Source: Caulobacter sp. S45 (GTDB lineage: Bacteria > Pseudomonadota > Alphaproteobacteria > Caulobacterales > Caulobacteraceae). From it: DNA of 64,000 nt. Location: the NCBI RefSeq assembly GCF_009765965.1, contig NZ_LMUL01000014.1:911685-975684 (forward strand), written 5' to 3'. Below the pieces are notes generated by a model. That model ran no database searches. It was not told the DNA's origin and saw nothing but the letters and a program-made list of their open reading frames with translations. This document shows, piece by piece, positions 37,543 through 46,437 of this stretch. The stretch's first letter is position 1; the number at the start of each line of letters is the position of its first letter. Position numbers and translations under genes: made by a program.

Positions 37543-38846
37543 GAACCGACCCCGTCCTCGCCCCGCCGGAGGACGCGACTGGCCGTAAGAACATGCTGCA
37601 GCTGATCCAGCTCCGCTGGATCGCCGTGGTCGGGCAGGTGGTGACAATCGCCAGCGTGCGCTGGCTGTTCGGGATCGAGCTGCCGCTCGTTCCGATGGCG
37701 ATGCTGCTGGCCTTCCTGGTGCTGCTGAACATCGCCAGCCTGCTGCGCCTGAAGGCCCGCGCCAGCGTCAGCAACGGAGAACTGCTTCTCGCGCTGGTCC
37801 TGGATGTGTTGGCCCTGACCGGACAGCTCTATCTCAGCGGCGGGGCCACCAACCCGTTCATCTCGCTCTATTTACTGCAGGTGACGCTCAGCGCGGTGCT
37901 CCTGGAGGCCTGGTCCACCTGGGTGATGGTGGTGATGACGGGCGTCTGCTTCGCCGGCCTGATCGTGATCTTCCGCCCGCTGGAGCTTCCCCACCCCCAT
38001 CTGCACGACTTGTTCAAGCTGCATATTCGCGGGACGCTGGTCTGTTTCGTGCTCGACGCGGCGCTGCTGGTAGTGTTCGTGGTGCGCATCGGCCGCAACC
38101 TGCGCGCGCGCGATGCGCGGCTGGCCGACATGCGCCAGCAGGCGGCGGAGGAGGATCATATCGTGCGCATGGGCCTACTCGCCTCCGGCGCCGCGCACGA
38201 GCTGGGTACGCCCTTGGCCACCCTGTCGGTCATCCTCAACGACTGGCGACGCATGCCGGTGCTGGCGGCGGATGCCGAGTTGCTGCAAGAGCTGGACGAG
38301 ATGGAAGCCGAGGTGCAGCGCTGCAAGGCGATCGTCACCGGCGTGCTGATGTCGGCCGGCGAGGCGCGTGGGGAGGCGCCGGTCGTCACCACCGTCAAAG
38401 CCTTCCTCGACGACATCGTGCAGGACTGGCGCGCGACCCGGCAGGTGGCGGAGTTCGCCTATGACAACGCCTTTGGCGACGACCTGCAGATCGTCTCGGA
38501 CTCCGCACTGAAGCAGGTCATCTGCAACGTGCTGGACAACGCGGCCGACGCCTCGCCACGCTGGATCAGCTTCTCGGCCACGCGCGAGGACGAGGCCCTG
38601 GTGCTCGCCGTCCGCGACGCCGGCCAGGGCTTCGCGCCCGAGATGCTGGCCAATCTCGGCAAGCCCTACCATTCCACCAAGGGGCGGCTGGGCGGCGGTC
38701 TGGGCCTGTTCCTGGTGTTCAACGTGCTGCGCAAGCTCGGCGGCGGGGTGGCCGCGCGCAACCGCGCCGGTGGCGGAGCGGCGGTCACCCTCACCCTGCC
38801 CCTCGCCGCCCTGGCCCTCGACAGGGGAAGCCCCCATGCCGGCTGA
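37539..38846 (+). CDS. regB: Redox-sensing histidine kinase RegB/PrrB/ActS
   Basis: Membrane sensor kinase of 435 residues from a TTG start that overlaps the SURF1 stop as TTGA, with GGAG a few bases upstream. Six hydrophobic segments precede the kinase core. The quinone-binding heptad GGxxNPF is present as GGATNPF at residues 101-107. The H box is ASGAAHELGTPLATL with His220, and the redox-active cysteine of RegB is matched by Cys262 in EVQRCKAIVTG. ATP-binding N and G boxes appear as QVICNVLDNAADASP and GGGLGLFLVFNVLRKLGG. It probably senses the quinone pool and tunes the oxidase operon it belongs to. Confidence 0.93.
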   Translation: MRTDPVLAPPEDATGRKNMLQLIQLRWIAVVGQVVTIASVRWLFGIELPLVPMAMLLAFLVLLNIASLLRLKARASVSNGELLLALVLDVLALTGQLYLSGGATNPFISLYLLQVTLSAVLLEAWSTWVMVVMTGVCFAGLIVIFRPLELPHPHLHDLFKLHIRGTLVCFVLDAALLVVFVVRIGRNLRARDARLADMRQQAAEEDHIVRMGLLASGAAHELGTPLATLSVILNDWRRMPVLAADAELLQELDEMEAEVQRCKAIVTGVLMSAGEARGEAPVVTTVKAFLDDIVQDWRATRQVAEFAYDNAFGDDLQIVSDSALKQVICNVLDNAADASPRWISFSATREDEALVLAVRDAGQGFAPEMLANLGKPYHSTKGRLGGGLGLFLVFNVLRKLGGGVAARNRAGGGAAVTLTLPLAALALDRGSPHAG

Positions 38847-39369
38847 TCGCCTGCTGCTGATCGTCGAGGACGACGAGAAGTTCGCCCGCACGCTGAAGCG
38901 GTCCTTCGAGCGTCGCGACTATGAGGTCGTGCTCGCGGCGAGCCAGGAGGATGTGGCCGAACTGCTCGGGGTGTGTTCGCCCAACTACGCCGTGGTCGAC
39001 CTGAAGCTCGCCGCCTCGTCGGGCCTGGCCTGCGTCCAGGCGCTGCATGCGCACGATCCGGCCATGCTGATCGTGGTGCTGACCGGCTTCGCCAGCATCG
39101 CCACGGCGGTGGAGGCGATCAAGCTGGGCGCCTGCCACTACCTGGCCAAGCCCTCCAACACCGACGATATCGAGGCCGCGTTCGGCCGGGCGGCGGGCGA
39201 CGCCACCGCCCCGCTCACCGAGCGCGCCACCTCGATCAAGACCCTGGAGTGGGAACGCATCCACGAGACCCTGGCCGAGACCGGCTTCAACATCTCCGAG
39301 ACCGCGCGGCGACTGGGCATGCACCGGCGCACCCTGGCGCGGAAGCTGGAGAAGCGGCAGGTCACGTAG
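38836..39369 (+). CDS. regA: Response regulator RegA/PrrA/ActR
   Basis: Partner of RegB, 177 residues. The receiver domain has acidic residues at 11-13 (EDDE), phosphorylatable Asp55 in YAVVDLKL and Lys105 in YLAKPS. The C-terminal Fis-type helix-turn-helix (150-173) is ISETARRLGMHRRTLARKLEKR, the hallmark of RegA proteins. It overlaps regB by 11 bp. RegA homologues activate oxidase and other redox genes in Alphaproteobacteria. The gene is convergent with the FAD oxidase. Confidence 0.95.
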   Translation: MPADRLLLIVEDDEKFARTLKRSFERRDYEVVLAASQEDVAELLGVCSPNYAVVDLKLAASSGLACVQALHAHDPAMLIVVLTGFASIATAVEAIKLGACHYLAKPSNTDDIEAAFGRAAGDATAPLTERATSIKTLEWERIHETLAETGFNISETARRLGMHRRTLARKLEKRQVT

Positions 39370-39381
39370 GGCTGGCCGCCT

Positions 39382-40626
39382 TCAAACCTGATGCGGCGCG
39401 CGGAACCTCGAATACAGGTCGGCCAGGACGCTCACCGCCTGCTCCGACTCGGCCCGGTCGGTGGTTTCGTTCAGGTCGCCATAGCCCTTCATGTCGCCAC
39501 CATGGACCGCCTGCACGACGATGCCGTCGCGCCGGGGCACCACGCTGACGCCGTTGTAGTACAGCCCATAGTTCAGCTCCGGCTGCGGGATCAGCCAGCC
39601 GATCTGGCCGCGCACGGGCGTGATCGTCTCATCCTTCCACAGGGCCCGCCCGCCGTAGCCGGGACAGTTGATCACCACCTTCTCGGGAAGCTGGGTCAGG
39701 TCGGACGGTGCATGGAACTCGCGCTGGCGGATCTGGCCGCCCGCCGCCAGGAAGTCGGCCATCAGCGTATGGCCATAGTCGGCGATGTTGAAGATCATCA
39801 TCTCGGAACGATAGACGTAGGGGTCCTGGAACGGCGTGCTTCCGGCCGGCAAGAGTTCCTCGCGCGGGGTCAGGTCCCGGATCCTGGAGCGATAGCTGGC
39901 GAAACCGAGCGGATCGGGCCGGTCGCCGATGGCGTCGCGTTGTTCTTGCGAGAGATCGAAGATCGAATACTGGTCGACCCACTCCACCGGCGTGCCGGGA
40001 AGCCCCAGATAACTCCGATAGGTCTTGAACGAGGTCCGCGCCATCTGCTCCCACAGCTCGCCGAAGGCCGGGCCCGCCGCCTGGGTCAGGGCGATGCGCG
40101 AGTCCGGCGTCCAGGCGCCGGTCGCCCGCGACGAGCGGGTCTGGGGCAGCAGGTCCTTGGCGTAGATCGTCACCTTGGCCCCGGCGCGCTGGGCCAGGAT
40201 GGCCGAGGTCAGGCCAAGCGCCCCACAGCCGATCACCGCCACCTCGCGCGGGCTGTTGGCCATGGCCTTGCGCACCGCGATCGTGCCGGAGCCCCACGAC
40301 AGCGACCAGCCGCTGCCACCGTGCCCGTAGTTGTGGACCACCAGGGTGTCGCCGATCTGCTCGGTGTCGAGTCTCGGCCCCGCCGCCCGGAACGGCCGCA
40401 GGCAGACGGTGAGGTCGAACAGGCGATCAGTATGGGCCCGCAATGGCGCCAAGGGCGGTACGGGGTCGAAATGCGATGGGCCGGCGTTCGCCTGCCTGGC
40501 CGCGGGACCTGACGCGCCGGAGGCGGTCGCACATCCGCCCAGGCCCAGCAAACCCAGCCCTCCGAACAGCGCGGACCCGCGCAACAGGCGGCGCCGATCC
40601 AGCGACGTGGTCTCACGAGACGACAA
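39382..40626 (-). CDS. Tat-exported FAD-dependent oxidase (D-amino-acid oxidase family)
   Basis: Exported flavoprotein of 414 residues, beginning at TTG (40626) 6 bp after an AAGGAG ribosome binding site. No in-frame ATG is nearby, and the longer frame above has no conserved sequence. The signal DRRRLLRGSALFGGLGLLGLGGC combines a twin-arginine motif with a lipobox, so it should be a Tat-exported lipoprotein. The FAD site is EVAVIGCGALGLTSAILAQRAG; the DAO-type C-terminal half has INCPGYGGRALWKDETITPVRGQ. The substrate is probably a D-amino acid or other amine, not proven. Confidence 0.82.
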   Translation of the reverse strand: MSSRETTSLDRRRLLRGSALFGGLGLLGLGGCATASGASGPAARQANAGPSHFDPVPPLAPLRAHTDRLFDLTVCLRPFRAAGPRLDTEQIGDTLVVHNYGHGGSGWSLSWGSGTIAVRKAMANSPREVAVIGCGALGLTSAILAQRAGAKVTIYAKDLLPQTRSSRATGAWTPDSRIALTQAAGPAFGELWEQMARTSFKTYRSYLGLPGTPVEWVDQYSIFDLSQEQRDAIGDRPDPLGFASYRSRIRDLTPREELLPAGSTPFQDPYVYRSEMMIFNIADYGHTLMADFLAAGGQIRQREFHAPSDLTQLPEKVVINCPGYGGRALWKDETITPVRGQIGWLIPQPELNYGLYYNGVSVVPRRDGIVVQAVHGGDMKGYGDLNETTDRAESEQAVSVLADLYSRFRAPHQV

Positions 40627-40808
40627 GGCGAACTCCTTCGCGGCGACCGTAGAGCTGTAGCTTTGCGGACAGCACAGCCGATAGCGTTCGTACCCAAGCA
40701 CGCCGTCGATTTGAAGCTTTGTTCGCTTGCTTTCTCGCCCAATACGCGAAACGCTTCCCCCATACGATAAGCGCGGTCCACGGAACGAGACCGGCGCAGG
40801 GAGGCAAT

Positions 40809-42218
40809 ATGTCGATCGACCTTGAGCTCGGCTCGCCGCCGGCGCCACGGTATTCCCGTGGCTATTTGATCTGGGCGATGACGCTGCTGTTCGTCGTCTA
40901 CACGTCGAACTTCGTGGACCGGACGATCCTTTCGGTGCTGCAGCAACCGATCAAGGAGGACCTCAAGCTTTCCGACGGCCAGTTGGGCCTGCTGGGCGGT
41001 TTCGCCTTCGCCATCCTGTATTCCACACTGGGCGTTCCCATCGCGCGACTGGCCGAAAGCCGCAGCCGCAAGACCATCATCACCGCCTCCCTGGTGGTCT
41101 GGTCGGCGATGACGGCCCTGTGTGGCTTGGCCAACAACTACCTGTCGTTGTTCGCCTTCCGCGTGGGGGTGGGCGTCGGGGAGGCCGGGGCCAGCCCGCC
41201 GGCGCATTCGCTGATCGCCGACTACTTCCCGCCGCGCAGCCGGGCCACGGCGCTGTCGATCTATTCGCTGGGCATTCCGATCGGCGTGCTGCTGGGCTCG
41301 GTGCTAGGCGGCGTCATCGCCCAGCGCTACGGCTGGCGGCCGGCGTTCCTGATCGTGGGCATACCCGGCCTCGTGCTCGCCCTGCTCACCCAACTGACCT
41401 TGAAGGAGCCGCCGCGCGGTCATTCCGAAGGGGGCGAGCTCGCCGGTTCACCCGTCCCAAGCTTTCGCGACGTGCTTCAGCGGCTCGGCAGCCGCCGGTC
41501 GTTCCTGCATGTCGCGCTGGGCGCCAGCCTGACCTCGTTCGCCAGCTACGGCATCGGCGCCTTTTCCGCCCCCTACTTCATCCGCACCTTCCACCTGAAC
41601 CTGACCCAGGCGGGTCTGGTGCTGGGCCTGATCAGCGGCGTCGCCGCCGGGGTCGGGACCTTGGGCGGCGGTCTGGTGACCGATCGGGCGGCGCGGCGCG
41701 ACCAGCGCTGGTACGTCTGGGTTCCCGCGATCGGGCTGGTGATCGCCGCCCCACTGTATGTCGCGGGCTATCTGGCCCCGAGCTGGCCGCTGGCGGTGTT
41801 CATCCTGATCTTCCCGCCGATCTTCCAGTACAGCTATCTCGGCCCCAGCTTCGGGGTCATGCACAACATGGTCAGCCCGCGGATGCGCGCGACGGCGACG
41901 GCACTGTTGTTCCTGATGATCAACTTCATCGGCCTCGGCTTCGGTCCGACCCTGGTCGGGGTCGCCAGCGACCTGTTCGCCGCCCACCACTTCACCGCCC
42001 ACGCCGGGGCCGTCGGGGCCTTCACCGCCCTTTGCCCCGGCGGCAAAGCGGCGGCGAGCGCACCGGCGGCGCTGAATGCGGCCTGCCATGGTGCCTCGGC
42101 CTATGGGGTACGCTGGGCCATCGTGGTCTGCACGGCGATCTATCTATGGGCGGCGGTCCACTACGCATTGGCCGCGCGGGACCTGCGCAAGGACCTGACG
42201 CCTGTCGTCGGCGGGTGA
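40809..42218 (+). CDS. MFS transporter (spinster-like)
   Basis: Twelve-helix major facilitator of 469 residues. Signature blocks are SNFVDRTILSVLQQPIKEDLKLSDGQLGLLGG, cited here by ends, and LAESRSRKTIITASLVVWSAMTALCGLA. GGAGG precedes the ATG at 40809. It diverges from the FAD oxidase and precedes the YcxB-like gene. Related transporters in Alphaproteobacteria and animals move lipids or organic acids; the substrate here is unknown. Confidence 0.85.
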   Translation: MSIDLELGSPPAPRYSRGYLIWAMTLLFVVYTSNFVDRTILSVLQQPIKEDLKLSDGQLGLLGGFAFAILYSTLGVPIARLAESRSRKTIITASLVVWSAMTALCGLANNYLSLFAFRVGVGVGEAGASPPAHSLIADYFPPRSRATALSIYSLGIPIGVLLGSVLGGVIAQRYGWRPAFLIVGIPGLVLALLTQLTLKEPPRGHSEGGELAGSPVPSFRDVLQRLGSRRSFLHVALGASLTSFASYGIGAFSAPYFIRTFHLNLTQAGLVLGLISGVAAGVGTLGGGLVTDRAARRDQRWYVWVPAIGLVIAAPLYVAGYLAPSWPLAVFILIFPPIFQYSYLGPSFGVMHNMVSPRMRATATALLFLMINFIGLGFGPTLVGVASDLFAAHHFTAHAGAVGAFTALCPGGKAAASAPAALNAACHGASAYGVRWAIVVCTAIYLWAAVHYALAARDLRKDLTPVVGG

Positions 42219-42276
42219 CCTCCGGGCCGTCGGCGGCTAGGTTCGCCTCCACCAAGGCTTTGCAGGGTCAAACACC

Positions 42277-42873
42277 ATGACGCAGACGGCGGAGGTCGGC
42301 GGGGAGAGCCCGTTCTTCGAAGGCCTGTCTATGGGCAAGGTGGCGAGCCGGCTGATCCTTGGGCCCTGGCGCTTCGCCAGACCTTTGCTGATCGTGGCGA
42401 TCCTGGTCCTGGGCGCGGCGACCATCCTCGTCATGATCTACCTTCCGCCTTCGGCCGCGGAATGGACCTTCGCTCCGGTCTCGGTCTACGTCGTCGTCCT
42501 GCTCGCCGCCGCCTTCGCAACGCGGCGACTGATACGCCAGGTCAGCCTGAAGCGATGGTACGCGCGCGGCACGCCGCACAACGTCCAACTCATGGTCCGC
42601 ATCAGCGACGAAGGCTTCCGCATCGAGGCCGAAACCGCCACGACCATCCTGCACTGGCCGTTCGTGAGCGAGATCACCACCGAGAAGAACTATTGGTTCG
42701 TCTACGTCGCCGCGCAAATCTACTTCGTTCCCCGCCGCTTCTTCACCGACGCGCAGCAGGAGCGGGCGTTCGTCGCCGCCGTGCTCGACCAGTTGCCCCC
42801 GGTCGCCCGCACGCGCAGCCGCAAGGCGGAAGACTATGTCGCCGGCCGCCTCGCCCTGACGCAGGTGAAGTGA
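42277..42873 (+). CDS. YcxB-like membrane protein
   Basis: Protein of 198 residues with two hydrophobic helices (about 38-58 and 70-85) followed by a soluble domain that resembles YcxB-like proteins: VRISDEGFRIEAETATTILHW, then EITTEKNYWFVYVAAQIYFVPRRFF. Function unknown. It lies 58 bp after the spinster-like transporter and may be cotranscribed. A short hairpin follows. Confidence 0.82.
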   Translation: MTQTAEVGGESPFFEGLSMGKVASRLILGPWRFARPLLIVAILVLGAATILVMIYLPPSAAEWTFAPVSVYVVVLLAAAFATRRLIRQVSLKRWYARGTPHNVQLMVRISDEGFRIEAETATTILHWPFVSEITTEKNYWFVYVAAQIYFVPRRFFTDAQQERAFVAAVLDQLPPVARTRSRKAEDYVAGRLALTQVK

Positions 42874-42895
42874 ACTAGCCTGCAGTCCAGGTCGG

Positions 42896-42916
42896 CGCCT
42901 ACGTCAAGAGTAGGCG
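42896..42916 (+). terminator. Short hairpin after YcxB-like gene
   Basis: Arms CGCCTAC (42896-42902) and GTAGGCG (42910-42916) with a 7-nt loop lie 23 bp after the stop. No U-run follows. Confidence 0.45.
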
Positions 42917-43148
42917 AAACGTCGGGTCACCGTCCTGTACCGCCGCTCGATCGGGGTCCGCTCTCAGCGTTGGGACGAACGACAAATGTCGACCCAAAGC
43001 GGTCTTTCTGCGCGGAGATGAAAGGCGCGCGGGGGCAGAGCGCCACTGAGGGACGCTCGGGCGATCATGTGATCTTGACTCAATCTGTACGCGCAAGTCA
43101 GCTAGGTTGCCGCGCTCGACGCGGAGATGCAGCTTTCGGAGACGCACC
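42917..43148. other. Intergenic region before low-GC gene, with degenerate repeat-like motif
   Basis: The stretch contains, near 42980-43010, a segment with GACAAATGTCGACCCAAAGC, a type of CCGCTTT/GACATT-containing intergenic repeat seen in many high-GC genomes. A related segment (GACATTTCAGTCCGCTTTC) occurs downstream near 43952. No real gene was identified; a 60-codon frame at 42970-43152 is not supported. Confidence 0.35.
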
Positions 43149-43874
43149 ATGATTCCGGGCGAATACGTACCTGCTGAGTCATACAATGAACTGCTGCCTA
43201 TTGCGGCGGCTAGTAGGGAGTACAAACGCATCCAGGGAGATCGCGTGGTTGATCGGCTCCTTAGCATAATTGCTGCCATGGGACTAGAAGAGCAACTGGG
43301 AATTCGTTTGCTTCATAAGCACAACGATACTGATTGCGATGAGTTGATGGTCGAGACAGCGGAAATTGATGATGAAGGTTTTTGCCTAAGTACGCGGAGA
43401 TTGAAGTGCGGGGAGGTTGCAGACGCTGTCCCAAACAGCTGGCGTGAAGTGGCGGGACGTTTTGTCCCCGTCGAGTACTCCCAACGATCTCTTGTCAATG
43501 AAGACATACCACCTGACGCGCTCCAAGCGGCTCTTGCGCGAATTGGAGCGGCACTTAGAAGTACGGGAACATCGAATCTGCTCGGGCCGTGCCTGAACTA
43601 CAGTGCCTCCGTTTCAGCATGTGCGCCGACATCCAGTGCCGCGCTGCTGGAGAAAACTGATTTCGAGAACGTAGCGAATGTGGTGCGCTTCGTTGACCGC
43701 AATAGCGCAGAGTTCACCAACAGCGCGAAGACGAAGTGGCACGCCTCTTACATGATCGATGGGGACGGGAAGAAACATTGGCTGACCGCTTGCAACTGCT
43801 TCTGCTCGGTATTTCCAAGCGGAGGGCACGAGGGAACGAAGACCCACAGGTACAATCCTAGCGAAAACGAGTAG
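43149..43874 (+). CDS. Hypothetical protein on a low-GC segment
   Basis: Protein of 241 residues, family not recognised. Visible blocks are YNELLPIAAASREYKRIQ, LGIRLLHKHNDTDCDELMVE and the C-terminal HWLTACNCFCSVFPSGGHEGTKTHRY, with a Cys pair and His residues. GGAG precedes the ATG at 43149. Codon third positions are much poorer in G/C than in neighbours, and the gene has its own hairpin terminator. These signs point to acquisition by transfer. Function unknown. Confidence 0.7.
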   Translation: MIPGEYVPAESYNELLPIAAASREYKRIQGDRVVDRLLSIIAAMGLEEQLGIRLLHKHNDTDCDELMVETAEIDDEGFCLSTRRLKCGEVADAVPNSWREVAGRFVPVEYSQRSLVNEDIPPDALQAALARIGAALRSTGTSNLLGPCLNYSASVSACAPTSSAALLEKTDFENVANVVRFVDRNSAEFTNSAKTKWHASYMIDGDGKKHWLTACNCFCSVFPSGGHEGTKTHRYNPSENE

Positions 43875-43887
43875 GAAGTTAGACCCG

Positions 43888-43916
43888 GACCGCGCCGCTG
43901 CATAAACGGCGCGGTC
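43888..43916 (+). terminator. Hairpin after low-GC gene
   Basis: Perfect 10-bp arms GACCGCGCCG (43888-43897) and CGGCGCGGTC (43907-43916) with a 9-nt loop, 14 bp after the stop of the hypothetical gene. Confidence 0.65.
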
Positions 43917-44026
43917 ATGTTCGCACGGTCAGCTTCCCACCCGTAGCTGCCGACATTTCAGTCCGCTTTCGGGAGATAGCTAAGCATAGCGCAACGCAAA
44001 CTGGACGTTCAAAACCGTAGGCGGGC

Positions 44027-45184
44027 TCACCCCACAGCTTCCAACTCCCCGGATCGATCCAGCATCTCGTACCGGCGCAGATGGAAGTCCGACGAGCCCA
44101 GCGCCTGCTCAATCATCGCCGCGCGCTTGAAGTAGTGGCTGAGCGCCAGCTCCTCGGTCAGGCCGATGCCGCCGTGGACCTGCACCGCCGCCTGCCCGAC
44201 CGCCGTGCAGGCGCGCCCGACATGGGCCTTGGCCGCCGACACCGCCCTCGCCCGCTCCAGCGGCGGCAGGTCGAGTTTCAGGGTGGCCATGTAGGTCATC
44301 GACACCGACTGTTCCTGGCGGATGAACATGTCGACCATCCGGTGCTGCAGCACCTGGAAGTCGGCGATGGCGTGGCCGAACTGGCGGCGTTGCTTGGCGT
44401 AGTCCACCGTCTGGCGGACCATCTCGCCCATCACTCCCAGCGCCTCGGCGCATAGGGCCGCGCGCGCCTCGTCCAGCGTCGCCTCGATCCCCGGCAGGGC
44501 TTGGCCCTCCTGGCCGAGAAGAGCGTCCGCGCCCAGCATCACCCCGTCCAGGGTGATCTCAGCGGCGCGCCGGCCGTCCACCGTGGGGTAGTCACGCAAG
44601 GTCACGCCGGGCGCATCCTTGCCGACCAGGAACAGCGATATCCCCTGCCCCTCCCGGCGGGCGCCGGACGTGCGGGCCGTGACCAGCAACTTGGACGCCC
44701 ACGGCGCGGCCGACACCACGGCCTTGCGCCCATCCAGCCGCCAGCCCGCTCCGTCGCGGCGCGCAGTGGTGGAGACGTCGGCCGGATCGTAGCGGCTGGT
44801 CGGCTCGCCCCAGGCCAGGGTGGTGATCAGCTCGCCGGCGATGATCTGCTCCACCGCCGCCTTGGCCGCCGGGCTGTCGATGCGCTTGAGCAGACCCGCC
44901 CCGATGACCACGGTCTCCAGATAGGGCTCCACCACCAGGGCCTGACCCAGCGCCTGCATGACGACGAGATTGTCCACCGGCCCTCCACCCAGACCGCCCA
45001 GCTCCTCGGGCAAGGCGGCGCCGAGCACGCCCAGGTCCTGGGCCAGGGCGCGCCAAATCTCGGGCCGCCAGCCGGCCTCGGTGGCGATGGCCTTGCGGCG
45101 CGCCTCGAAGCTGTAGGTGTCGGCGAGGAAGCTCGCCAAGGAATCGCGGAGCAGGCGCTGCTCTTCGCTGAAGCTGAAGTCCAT
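44027..45184 (-). CDS. Acyl-CoA dehydrogenase, small subunit type (PimD-like)
   Basis: FAD-dependent acyl-CoA dehydrogenase family member of 385 residues, in the group often annotated as pimeloyl-CoA dehydrogenase small subunit. It opens with DFSFSEEQRLLRDSLASFLADTY. The mid domain has ITTLAWGEPTSRYDPADVST and the C domain CTAVGQAAVQVHGGIGLTEELALSHYFKRA. Where most members have the catalytic Glu (E-G-T/S), this one has EQALGSSDFHLRR, so the base is missing at the usual place. The gene for a large-type partner lies 56 bp upstream. They probably form an unequal heteromer. Confidence 0.85.
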   Translation of the reverse strand: MDFSFSEEQRLLRDSLASFLADTYSFEARRKAIATEAGWRPEIWRALAQDLGVLGAALPEELGGLGGGPVDNLVVMQALGQALVVEPYLETVVIGAGLLKRIDSPAAKAAVEQIIAGELITTLAWGEPTSRYDPADVSTTARRDGAGWRLDGRKAVVSAAPWASKLLVTARTSGARREGQGISLFLVGKDAPGVTLRDYPTVDGRRAAEITLDGVMLGADALLGQEGQALPGIEATLDEARAALCAEALGVMGEMVRQTVDYAKQRRQFGHAIADFQVLQHRMVDMFIRQEQSVSMTYMATLKLDLPPLERARAVSAAKAHVGRACTAVGQAAVQVHGGIGLTEELALSHYFKRAAMIEQALGSSDFHLRRYEMLDRSGELEAVG

Positions 45185-45240
45185 GGACGCGATCCCCGCT
45201 TAAAGGTCTTGGGATACGAAACTATTGGGGCGTACCGACC

Positions 45241-46437
45241 TCACAGGCCGAGCACCGCCTTGGCGATGATGTTGCGCTGGATCTCGTTGGAGCCGCCGTA
45301 GATCGAGGTCTTGCGCATGTTGAAGTAGACGTCGGCGGCGCCGCGCGCGGACTTGGGTCCGATCGGCGGGGCGTTCTCGCCCGGCGGATCATCCTTGAGG
45401 TGGGGCGCGCCGTAGCGGCCGGCCGCCTCCAGCGCCAGTTCGGCCAGGCGCTGCTGGATCACGCTGCCCTCGATCTTGAGCAGGGAGGATTCCGGTCCCG
45501 GCCCCTTGCCCTGGGCCTCGCGGGCCAGGGTGCGCAGCTCGGTATATTCCAGCGCCATCAGCTCGATCTCGAGCTCGGTCATCTTGCGGCGGAAGAAGGG
45601 GTCCTGGTCGAGGGGCTGGCCATCGTCGCCGGCTTCGGTCGCGGCGGTCGCGCGCAACCGCTCCAGGGCGCGCTTGGAGCGGGCCACACCGGCGATGCCG
45701 GTGCGTTCATGGGCGAGCAGGAACTTGGCGCAGGTCCAGCCCTTGTTCTCCTCGAACACGCGGTTCTCCACCGGGACCCGGACGTCCTCCAGCCACACCT
45801 CGTTGACCTCGTGGGCGCCGTCCAGGGTGATGATCGGGCGCACCGTGACGCCGGGCGACTTCATGTCGATCAGCAGGAAGCTGATGCCTTCCTGCTTCTT
45901 GGCGGCGGGATCGGTGCGCACCAGGAAAAAGCCCCAGTCGGCGAACTGGGCCAGGGTGGTCCAGGTCTTCTGGCCGTTGACCACGTAGTGGTCGCCGTCG
46001 CGCACCGCACGGGTCGACAGGCCGGCGAGGTCCGATCCGGCGCCCGGCTCGGAATAGCCCTGGCACCACCAGATCTCGCCCGCCAGCGTCGGCGGCAGGA
46101 AGCGCTGCTTCTGCTCGGGCGTGCCGAACGCCTGGATCACCGGGGCCACCATGTTGATCCCGAACGGCAGGATGGGGACCGTACCGGCGCGCGCCAACTC
46201 CTCGGCGAAGATGAACTTCTGGATCGAGCTCCAGCCGGGGCCGCCGTATTCCACGGGCCAGGCCGGCGCGGACCAGCCGCGCGCGCCCAGGATGCGGTGC
46301 CATGCGAGAAAGTCCTCCCGCCCCAGCTCCTCGCCGCTCTCCTGCTTGGAACGCACGGCGGCGGGGTAGTTCTCCTCGATGAAGCGACGCACCTCGTCGC
46401 GGAAGGCCAGGTCTTCGGGAGAGAAATCCAGGTTCAT
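45241..46437 (-). CDS. Acyl-CoA dehydrogenase, large subunit type (PimC-like)
   Basis: FAD-dependent acyl-CoA dehydrogenase of 398 residues, pimeloyl-CoA dehydrogenase large subunit type. Signature segments are WPVEYGGPGWSSIQKFIFAEE, WWCQGYSEPGAGSDLAGL and YVVNGQKTWTTLAQFADWGF. The C terminus reads SIYGGSNEIQRNIIAKAVLGL, with Gly where short- and medium-chain enzymes have the catalytic Glu; enzymes of this branch can use a Glu elsewhere. It overlaps the acyl-CoA ligase gene by ATGA. Pairing with the downstream small-type enzyme is likely. Confidence 0.88.
   Translation of the reverse strand: MNLDFSPEDLAFRDEVRRFIEENYPAAVRSKQESGEELGREDFLAWHRILGARGWSAPAWPVEYGGPGWSSIQKFIFAEELARAGTVPILPFGINMVAPVIQAFGTPEQKQRFLPPTLAGEIWWCQGYSEPGAGSDLAGLSTRAVRDGDHYVVNGQKTWTTLAQFADWGFFLVRTDPAAKKQEGISFLLIDMKSPGVTVRPIITLDGAHEVNEVWLEDVRVPVENRVFEENKGWTCAKFLLAHERTGIAGVARSKRALERLRATAATEAGDDGQPLDQDPFFRRKMTELEIELMALEYTELRTLAREAQGKGPGPESSLLKIEGSVIQQRLAELALEAAGRYGAPHLKDDPPGENAPPIGPKSARGAADVYFNMRKTSIYGGSNEIQRNIIAKAVLGL

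Noticed and set aside
42970-43152. 60-codon frame before the low-GC gene
   Set aside because: No ribosome binding site or conserved pattern; it lies over a repeat-like segment and runs into the real start.
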